Below are positions 56,729 through 64,000 of a stretch of 64,000 bases of DNA, piece by piece (the stretch's first letter is position 1; each line of letters opens with the position of its first letter). Position numbers and translations under genes: made by a program. This DNA comes from Flaveria trinervia. Lineage: Eukaryota > Streptophyta > Magnoliopsida > Asterales > Asteraceae. The notes beneath the pieces were generated by a model. The model was given only the letters and a program-made list of their open reading frames with translations, made no database searches and had not been told where the DNA came from. Location of the stretch: the NCBI GenBank assembly GCA_025506515.1, contig JACCIX010000715.1:1-64000 (forward strand). Direction: 5' to 3'.

Positions 56729-56737
56729 TCTCCAAGA

Positions 56738-57758
56738 GTGACTGAAGATCCAGCTCCACCTATCTTAAGATCAAGTAGCATGACTCTTTCAAGAGATAGT
56801 GAAGCTTCAACTGGTGTTCCTTCAAGTGACACTGAACAACACCCGATTGATAGAAGCAGTATTCTGAAGGAACAAACAACTATTAATGCTTCTTCTCAGC
56901 CAATCATTGATGACGATGTTTCTCTTTCATTCAATCAGTCCTCATTGAATGGCATTGAAATAATAGCTGGCCCAAGTGTTCATGCTCCTGAGCAAAATAT
57001 GTTTAACTTGGATTTATCTTTGCAACTGGAAGTGATTTCTAGACTAAGGATTCAGAACACTCATCCAACTGGGAACATCATAGGAGAAGTCTTTGAAGGC
57101 ATGAGAATAAGGGGACAAAGTCATCATGGGAATGTTTGTTTGTACTCATGCTTCTTGTCTCAGATGGAACCCAAGAAAGTAGAAGAAGCCTTAAAGGATA
57201 GTAGGTGGATTGAATCAATGCAAGAGGAGTTGCTTCAATTCAAGAGACAAAAGGTTTGGAACCTTTGCCCGCTACCTTCTAATCAAGTACCTATAGGCAC
57301 CAAATGGGTTTTTAGAAATAAGAAAGATGATAGAGGCTTGATCAATGAGAAAGAAGGTATACTGGTTGTTCAAGATTATACCAAGAGGAAGGAATTGATT
57401 ATACTGATGTCTTTACACCTGTTGCAAGACTTGAGGCAGTTAGAATCTTCCTTGCTTATGCTGCATCCAAGAATTTTACTATCTATCAGATTTATATCAA
57501 GTGTGCCTTTTTATATGGAAATATAGATAGGGAGGTCTATGTGTGCCAACCTTTAAGATTTGAAGACCCATAACACACCAACTATGTGTGCAAGCTAGAT
57601 AAAGCTCTTTATGGGCTGCACCAAACACCTAGGTTATGGTATGAGACTTTGTCTCAATTTCTCCTAAAGAATGGTTACACTTGAGGCACCATGATAAGAC
57701 TCTTTTCATAAAGAAGTCTGGGAAAGACATATTGCTCATTCAGGTCTATGCTGATGAT
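56738..57758 (+). pseudogene. pol: Reverse transcriptase of element 1
   Basis: It starts in the Ser/Glu-rich integrase-RT linker (56738-57100), then RGQSHHGNV, MQEELLQFKRQKVWNL and P-I-G-T-K-W-V-F-R-N (57290-57320). A shifted stretch carries V-A-R-L-E-A, C-A-F-L-Y-G and LYGLHQTPRLWYE (57605-57645). The active site reads Y-A-D-D at 57747-57758 where relatives have Y-V-D-D. Stops near 57570 and 57682 show decay. The integrase that should precede it is absent. Confidence 0.8.
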
Positions 57759-58691
57759 ATCATATTTGGTTCTTCAAATGACCAAATGTGTAAAGACTTT
57801 GAGAGCATTGTAAAGAAGAAGTTTGAGATGAGTTCCATGGGAAAAATGGACTTTTTCCTTGGAATTCAGGTGAAGCAGATAAAGGAAGGGTTCTTTATCA
57901 ATCAATCTAAGTATGTCTCTAAAATCTTAGAGAGATTTGATATGAAGGATTGTAAGCTAACCAAGACACATATACCTAGAAACCATGATCTTTGTCCTGA
58001 CTTTGAGAGGGAGGATACTAATCAACATTAGTATAGAGCAATCATTGGGTCTCTGATGTATCTCACAACAAGTAGACCTGATATCATGTTTGTTACATGC
58101 CTCTGTGCAAGATATCAGGTTGCTCCAAAGGTGTCTCACCTAGTTGCTGCCAAGAGAATTCTTAGATACCTCAAAGGAGCACCTAAATTAGGTCTCTAGT
58201 ATCCTAGGAATATCAACTTCAATCTCTATGGCTACTCAGATAGTGACTATGGTGGCTGCAACATCAATAAGAAATCCCCATCAGGAGGATGTCAATTTCT
58301 TGGTGGAAGGATCATCTCATGGAAATGAAGGAAGCAATTCCATGTCTCTACATATACTTCTGAAGCTAAATACATTGCTGCTACAAGTTGCTGTGCTCAG
58401 CTGCCCTGGATTCAAAATCAGATGCTAGACTATGAATTCAACTTTATGAGCACTCCTATCCACATTGACAACAATATTGCTATCTCCATCACTGAAAATC
58501 CCGTGAAGCACTCAAAGACAAAGCATATTGATATCAGGTACCACTTCATTCGAGACATTCATGAGAAAAACCTGATCAAACTAATCAAAGTTGATTCAAA
58601 TGAACAATATGCTGATTTGTTCACTAAAGCCTTGGATGAACAAAGATTTAAATATCTCACTATAGCTATTGGGATGATAAACATTGATTAA
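57759..58691 (+). pseudogene. pol: RNase H of element 1
   Basis: The connection block is M-S-S-M-G-K-M-D-F-F-L-G-I, INQSKYVSKILERF, then after a stop at 58029 LMYLTTSRPDIMF. RNase H is in 58215-58691: Y-S-D-S-D-Y-G-G, a stop replacing the Trp of the S-W-K/Q block (58325), S-E-A-K-Y with Lys for Glu, D-N-N-I-A-I, KHIDIRYHFIRD and the closing ADLFTKALDEQRF. The stop is near 58690. It matches element 2 more closely than elements 3 and 4. Confidence 0.8.
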
Positions 58692-59063
58692 TCTATCTTA
58701 CTTGAAAACCTTTTTGAAATGTGTAATGTCTTTTGTCATAACAATCTAAGCACTATTACATTAGGTTAAATTTTTCTAAGTATTGGTTTTTCCAAAGAGA
58801 AATAACCTTCGGAAGATTCTTTTCATATCTTCCTAAGCAAAATTCTCCAAGGGAAATCTTCTTCTCGGAAGAAGCGATTGATTGAGTATCAGATCTACTT
58901 CTGAAGCATATAAAGCTAACCATTTGGAAGGCACATTTTAATCCTTGAAGTAAGAATTTACCTTTGGAAGTAAAATTGGCTTCGGAAGAAGAATACCTTT
59001 GGAAGAAGATTACCTTTGGAAATCCTTTATACTTAGAAGAAAATCTTACTGTGTAACGGAAAT
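58692..59063 (+). promoter_or_regulatory. Post-pol region of element 1 with CTTCGGAAG words
   Basis: Non-coding and equivalent to 29053-29756 of element 2. It has CTTCGGAAG near 58808 and 58980 and looser copies. It is cut at 59063 by the LTR of element 6 before any TATA box or accessory gene. Confidence 0.55.
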
Positions 59064-59887
59064 TGCAGGACCGTTAGAAGGGGGTAATGCACTTTTACAA
59101 CACAACAATAAACTAAGAAGAGTTCTTTAGAACACTTAACAAATCAAATAGGGAACTGGTTAACTATTACAAGAGATGCTAAGAACACAAGTAAAAGAGA
59201 GACGGAACAAGATAACAACACAAGTAATTTGATTTTCAAGAATGTATTATATTGCTTCTCAAGTTCTATTACAAAGTGTTACAAAAGCATGATAGAAAGT
59301 TACAAGTACTTGAGATACATATACTACATCTTATAGCCGACCATACTTTGAAAGCCAGCTGGATACATAAGACTAGACAACAAAATCAAATATAGAGTCA
59401 AAAGGCAGATTGCCTTTTGACTTGTGACTATGACATGCCATAGTTCACATCCTAATATATTACAAAAAGGATAAAGTACATAAAGTAGAAAGCTCAGACT
59501 CATGACCTCAATGTACAGTTTTCCAAAAGCATGGACCTTTTCACCAACTTGTGAAAGTTGGCGAGTCAAACCGAGTCGCAACGGAATGGTGATCCAGCTA
59601 TATGGAAAAGTAAATCTGATAATAGCATGTACATAAAAGTCTTTGGAAGACATCTATCTTCATAAACTTGGCTTCAGAAGACAATGTCTTTGAAGCTTTG
59701 GAAGACTTCATATTTTCCTTTAAAAGATATTGGTCTTGGCTTTGGAAGATTTTACACTTAGAGTATTTCTGGTGTGAGGTGTAAAACTTCTGAAGCATTT
59801 CTACTTAACTACCTTAGTGCATGCATGTAGAGAGACTTTGGATGCTTTGAATGTTTTGACTGCATGAGACTTATTGGAATCCTTACG
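59064..59887 (-). repeat. 3' LTR of element 6
   Basis: On the plus strand it starts TGCAGGACC, the reverse complement of the family-Y LTR end. It keeps the CCGAC/TATAG block and the CTTCGGAAG-like words in decayed form (59640-59800). It ends TTACG next to the PPT, so the LTR start has mutated from TG to CG. Confidence 0.85.
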
Positions 59888-59902
59888 AACTCCCCCTAGG
59901 CT
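59888..59902 (-). other. Polypurine tract of element 6
   Basis: The minus strand reads AGCCTAGGGGGAGTT, the same as element 2 at 33541-33555. Confidence 0.85.
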
Positions 59903-59931
59903 GATGCTACCAAAATATTTGAAGCTCTTCA

Positions 59932-61511
59932 TTAGTTGACTGTCGTTATCATGATGATGACCGGGCCCTTCTTTATTAGATGGTCCAGATCACTCAGACT
60001 TTCATAGTATCTTCTCATGTCAAAGAGATCATGTAGAGGTAGGTTGAATAAGTCTTTCCATGTGAAAACATTCTCACCACCTTGATCTCTAATCACATGC
60101 AATATTTCTAGATTAGTTATGAAGGTCCAGGATAAGATGGCTCTCTCAGAAGCAAGAGGAGCCACTTGAATTATAGTTGATTGGGTTGCCTCTTCATGCA
60201 TTTCCTTAGGTTTATCTGACTCACCCTGAGGTATATAGGCAGATGGTTTAGACTTCTTCTTCTTTGACTTTGGTCTAGAAGCCATCCTCTTCATCCTCTT
60301 TGATGACTTTAACTGAGAAGACTGGTCTACCTCACCTTGTTGATCAGTCTTGTCTTGCTCAATTGGGTGTTCCTCCCTAACAGGTTCAGAAGGAGAGGGA
60401 GTTTGATCAAACTGTGAATCAGAAGAATAAGTTTGCTGAGGCTCAGCAAGAGGTCCAGGTTGTGTTGTCTCAAAAGGTTCAACCTTACCTCCACTTCTTG
60501 AGGGACCTAACTTGGTGGGGAGTGTAAGTCAACAAGTGTTAGGATCTAGTATTTGAACGAAACACCAACTGATTAACGTGTTAAACCAAACCCAATAGTG
60601 TGGAATCCTATTTGATTAGCGATTCAATCAGTGAGAACGCACGTAGACACAATAATGAATTGAATCTAACATCAAGAATTGATTAGGAATCGATCTACAG
60701 CGTTCTATGAACTTGGAGTAGGAACTTAGAGGCTTCTGGATGGCTAGGGTACGCCTGGAGTCGAAGTGGATCGAATACTTCTAAATCATTATGTTTTCCA
60801 TGAATTAAGTGGTATTTATAGGTTAGGTTGCTCATTCAGGTGACTGACCCATGAGCATGGTTCATTCGTGCGATTGAGCCATGCGGTTGATCCATTCGCA
60901 CGACTGAATGTTCAGTCGTGCGACTGAGTCTGTCGCATGAAGCTGTTCAGGCGTATGAACTATTTAGGCGCATGGACACTCAGTCGCATGGCCATTTGGA
61001 TGCATGACCAATGTTTGGGCACATGGTCCAGTCGGACAGATGTGAACTTACTTAACCAAAGTTTGAATGTATTCATTATTATAACATTATGTATATCAAT
61101 TCAAACAATCACAAACCTATATAATCTAGTCAATAAACATTACTCAACTCATTAATGAAATATTAAACATTATAAATCATAACAAACATTATCATTTCAT
61201 TAAGTACCCAATATTACATAAGTGCAAGACATTCAAGACATATTACATTGAGATCAAGATCTAGGTGCATAAGTGTATCGACAACAAGTTCTCCTCTTTT
61301 GATCTTCTACTTGATCACCCTAATGTGCTCATCCATAGTAGATAGAGACATAGGGCCAAGTTTCCTTCCGGATAATCCATACAGCTTCAAGAAGCTCATC
61401 GTCCTTTGTCTGTGAGCAGACATCTTCATGCTCTTCTGAATGATGGCCCTTGACCTTGCAGCATCTTCCCTTAATTTTCTCTTTGTTTCATTATGTTCTT
61501 TGAGTACTTCA
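59932..61511 (-). pseudogene. Accessory gene of element 6, C-terminal part, split by a solo LTR
   Basis: 60294-59932 is open and matches the C-terminal domain of element 2 (33161-33514): a Lys-rich start, a W-T-F block, HVIRDQGGENVFTWKDLF and LHDLFDMRRYYE. 60537-60295 is a charged Ser/Pro/Gln-rich stretch in broken frames. Beyond the solo LTR, 61284-61511 continues it, matching the coiled-coil and G-F-S-K-R-R-L-G-P-like region of element 2 (about 32800-32945). Conservation of the end domain between two independent insertions supports it as a true protein part. Confidence 0.7.
60538..61283 (-). mobile_element. Family-X solo LTR (element 7)
   Basis: A complete LTR of 746 bp (TGTTAGGATC...GACA) with a perfect target site duplication ACAAG (60533-60537 and 61284-61288), inserted in the accessory gene of element 6. 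TATA box at 60813-60820 (minus). The motif array is present, but part of it (60945-61030) reads TTAGGCGCATGG-like words also seen in element 5. Confidence 0.93.
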
Positions 61512-61845
61512 TGTTAGGACCATGTACGTATGGAATATTAACAGATTCTACGTTTATACCGAATCAGATAGTGTGGAATCCTATTTGATTGGCTATCCAA
61601 TCAGTGAGAACAATTACCTGATCGATATAAGATTGACACTAAATGTTATGAACGAGTAGAGATCAATTAGGATTGATCTATGAAGTTGGACATGCTTCCT
61701 TGTACGTTCTAGACAGCTTGGGTTCTTAAGAGTATCAAGTATTTCTCCTGTGTTTCTCAAGTCTTTTTTTTCATGAATTAAGTGGTATTTATAGGTTATG
61801 GGTTCCTAATCGTAGGACTAGACCATCAGTCTAAGCACCATGCTG
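61512..61845 (-). repeat. Partial family-X LTR of element 8
   Basis: This half-LTR keeps the terminal TGTTAGG and the TATA box but lacks the motif array, because the deletion begins just beyond the TATA box. The junction with accessory sequence is at about 61840-61850. Confidence 0.75.
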
Positions 61846-61859
61846 TTTAGGTTAGTCAG

Positions 61860-63493
61860 GTGTTCCTCTAACCCTGTGTGGGGTAGAGAGGGTCCAGTGG
61901 TGAATGGAGTGTGTGTGAATGGACCTGCTTGGTGACTGGTGGTGGTAGATGTAGTGTATATAGGAGGTGGAATGTGTGTGGGATGTGGTGAGTGGCTGTG
62001 GTAGTGGTGGTGGGATGGAAGATAGTAGTAGTGGGTGGAGTGGTGGTGGTAGTAGTAGCTATGGGGTGGTGATAGGAAGTGTGGTTGTGGTGGTAGCTAT
62101 GGTAGTGGTGGTGGGAGTAGTGATTAGGGTGATCCTCTGCCTCTTGTTCTTCTTCCTGTAGGGTTGGGCTATCCTTTTCTTCCTTGAGCCCTTGGAGGTA
62201 TAGTAGTGGGTGGAGTGGTGGTGGTAGTAGTAGCTATGGGGTGGTGATAGGAAGTGTGGTTGTGGTGGTAGCTATGGTAGTGGTGGTGGGAGTAGTGATT
62301 AGGGTGATCCTCTGCCTCTTGTTCTTCTTCCCGTAGGGTTGGGCTATCCTTTTCTTCCTTGAGCCCTTGGAGACAGAGGCTCCCTCTAAGCCGAGTGGCT
62401 GGTCTGCGGTGTAAGTAGGATTAGTGTAATCTGTAGCGCCACTCTTTGACCCAGCCTGGACTCCACCAACCGCCTCTTTACCTCTCTCCATGGCCACAAC
62501 CCTGCTCCAACTATCCTTATGAGAGGCTCCTCATCTGACTCATCATCTTCATCTATCCGAAAATCGGGTTGGATTGGAGCCTGCTCGGATCCACCAGGAG
62601 CTTCACCGCCTTGACCATCACCATGGTCATTGTCATCTGTATCATCAGTGGGTAGCTCAATCGGCTTGACATCTGAGTCACTCTCATCGTGACGCCACTT
62701 CCAGTGAGAAGGCACCACATAATCAGCACTTGCCAAGTGCCTGAACAGTCTCCTGACAGGGGGCTTCACCTGCTTCCCCCTGTATACTTTTATCCTACTT
62801 AAGGTGGTATCATCCATCACCTCGAGTACCATGGCATCTTCTTTCTCCTTTGGCGAAGACAGAAGCTTCTCATCAATAATAAGTTGTAAGACCGATGGTA
62901 CATGCCAAAACTCTCCTTTCACTTAGCCTCTAGGTTCTCTATCAAGTAAGAGAAAATCATGTTGGAGAAGCTGAAAGGATGGGTCAACACTAGTGCAACG
63001 TATGCATTCTGGATTTGGTCAGATAAATCATCAAATCCTCCTCTCCTTAATGCTATGCACTTTAGAATGACATGGGCTAGGTACTTGAACTGGGACACAG
63101 GTTGCTTTTGTTGAGCACACATGAGTTGATGTCCCTAGTGTACTTTATCCGTAGAAAATAGCCCCTTACTGTTAGAGGATGTAACTTGGTCGGGTGGGCA
63201 TCATCATCACCCAGATCCAGTACCCGTCTTAGATATGCTGCAGTAACCTCGATCTCTTGACCAAAAATGGAGCTTCGTATACAGTAAGACTCAGCAAATC
63301 TGTCAACTGAAGCACCTTCCCAGAAGGCCTGCTGTAGAGACTAGTAGGGTGTTCAAGGAGCAGAGATAGCTTTGTAGATACTCAACCTCCTCAGAAAAGC
63401 AATAATCCCATTAAACTCGGTAGCATTCCAAGTGGTCGCATCCAAGTGAGCACAGATGTTGTGCTTGGTGTTGATAGTCCACCTATCAACCAT
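61860..63493 (-). pseudogene. Accessory gene of element 8, N-terminal domain
   Basis: The start M-V-D-R-W-T-I-N is at 63493, matching M-A-D-R-W-S-I-N of element 3. The frame is broken near 63350, 62920 and 62500. The conserved blocks are present: KHNICAHLD, FKYLAHVILKCIALRRGGFDDL, FSFSNMIFSYLIENLEAK, then a run equivalent to the MYPRFLQ block in another frame, VMDDTTLSRIKVYRGKQVKPPV and a basic-acidic segment. The Pro/Thr-rich tail is lengthened by a tandem duplication (62026-62371). Confidence 0.75.
62026..62371. repeat. Tandem duplication of about 175 bp in the accessory tail
   Basis: 62026-62196 is repeated almost perfectly at 62201-62371 (one visible T/C difference near 62158 and 62333). 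It covers the Thr-rich tail and the following K-K-x-x-K basic block. Confidence 0.93.
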
Positions 63494-64000
63494 GTTGCTA
63501 TAACACAAGACACATAAACATAGATTTGTGCATAACAAAGGACAATTGAAATTAAACTGTTTTGAGATCAGTCTGGTTAAATCATGCGATTGAACCATAT
63601 GACTGAGTTTAGTCATGTGATTGAGCTAGCGACTGAACTTAGTTGTGTTTTAGGCCATGCGGTTCAGTCAGTCGTGCGACTGAGTCACCGAATGATTCAT
63701 TCGTGAGATTGAATCTCACGTCTGGCTCAATCGTGCGACTAAAGTTCATTCAGAGTGTCTATTCGCATATAACTCTGTTCGGCACTTCGACTACAAATCT
63801 TGGTCAAAACTTGATGTTAGACGTCGTGTTTAGACTCATTTGACTCGCAAACACCCGAAATAACACCTAATGTCCTTCAAATCAACTATTTTGTTCATGT
63901 CAGTGGTCTATTTGAGTGCTTTTACTGATTTCTTGATTATAACCAATTAGGTCAGTTAGGGTTTGCTTATACTAAGCATTTTGTTCCATTTCAGTCACTA
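63494..64000 (-). promoter_or_regulatory. Upstream region of the element 8 accessory gene with a motif array
   Basis: 63575-63745 holds family-X words (for example CAGTCGTGCGACTGA near 63675), equivalent to 13792-13995 in element 3. A splice-acceptor-like TATAG precedes the ATG. No frame is present, and the window ends here. Confidence 0.6.

Larger units (their letters stand above)
7433..59063 (+). mobile_element. Outermost copia retrotransposon (element 1), heavily interrupted
   Basis: The element is reconstructed from pieces: 5' LTR (7433-8454 plus 34352-34491), primer site (34493-34504), gag start (34577), gag and protease (46997-49865), and reverse transcriptase/RNase H with downstream region (56738-59063). 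The gaps are filled by element 2, element 4 and the polymerase fragment plus element 5. The LTR is homologous in its second half to family Y (shared CCGGCT and AAAGTATA words), so element 1 is a sister of family Y. Its own accessory gene and 3' LTR are not seen; element 6 begins at 59064. The right-hand pieces could belong to a second related element, but order and orientation fit one. Confidence 0.7.
59064..61511 (-). mobile_element. Family-Y copia element, 3' part (element 6)
   Basis: The LTR 59064-59887, PPT and the end of the accessory gene are in view on the minus strand. The interior is split by a family-X solo LTR (60538-61283) and is interrupted or replaced at 61512 by element 8. Its other LTR is not in the window, so no target site duplication can be read. 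Confidence 0.8.
61512..64000 (-). mobile_element. Rearranged family-X copia element (element 8), runs off the window
   Basis: It starts TGTTAGGACC at 61512 and follows the family-X LTR for about 335 bp including the TATA box (61786-61793). Near 61845 it jumps into the middle of the accessory gene, skipping the rest of the LTR, PPT and accessory C-terminus. The accessory N-terminal domain and a motif array follow to the window end. Confidence 0.8.

Noticed and set aside
61967..62161. Gly/Val/Ser-rich plus-strand open frame
   Set aside because: It is the antisense shadow of the Thr/Pro-rich tail of the element 8 accessory gene.

Overview
This is plant nuclear DNA made almost entirely of nested LTR retrotransposons. 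I see no intact cellular gene. The Ty1/copia proteins (gag zinc knuckles, D-S-G protease, HHCC/DDE integrase, YVDD reverse transcriptase, RNase H) sit between LTRs with tRNA-iMet-type primer sites. The elements are Sirevirus-like: large, and with an extra gene after pol. From memory, the closest look-alikes are copia proteins of asterids, Asteraceae in particular; this assignment is weak.

Layout: 1-3286 is a truncated minus-strand copia fragment (element 9, family X). 3287-7432 is AT-rich host DNA with simple repeats and no recognisable gene. From 7433 a plus-strand copia element (element 1) holds the rest of the stack. Element 2 (family Y, +, 8455-34346, TSD AAGTA) lies in its 5' LTR and itself holds element 3 (family X, -, 9572-23718, TSD AGAGT). 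Element 4 (family Z, -, 34585-46996, TSD TGGCC) lies at the gag start of element 1. The integrase region of element 1 is replaced by a fragment of a phage-type RNA polymerase of the mitochondrial linear-plasmid kind (49885-51046) and by a gag-only Ty3/gypsy element with LTRs of about 2.7 kb (element 5, 51047-56728). Reverse transcriptase and RNase H of element 1 resume at 56738. At 59064 a minus-strand family-Y element (element 6) begins. It carries a family-X solo LTR (element 7, TSD ACAAG) and is followed by a rearranged family-X element (element 8) that runs off the window.

The most interesting signal is shared by copia families X, Y and Z. Each encodes a diverged version of the same accessory protein downstream of pol. 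Each also carries its own short palindromic DNA motif in arrays at two places: in the LTR upstream of the LTR TATA box, and just upstream of a second, internal TATA box in front of the accessory gene. This looks like an internal promoter under the same control as the LTR, with motif and accessory gene diverging together. Separately, element 2 has lost the front of gag; its place is taken by two duplicated pieces of its own accessory gene fused directly to the primer binding site.

The paired LTRs of elements 2, 3 and 4 are very similar. Many of their differences, and many frame breaks in the ORFs, are one-base indels in short homopolymers, so some apparent pseudogenes may be assembly errors.
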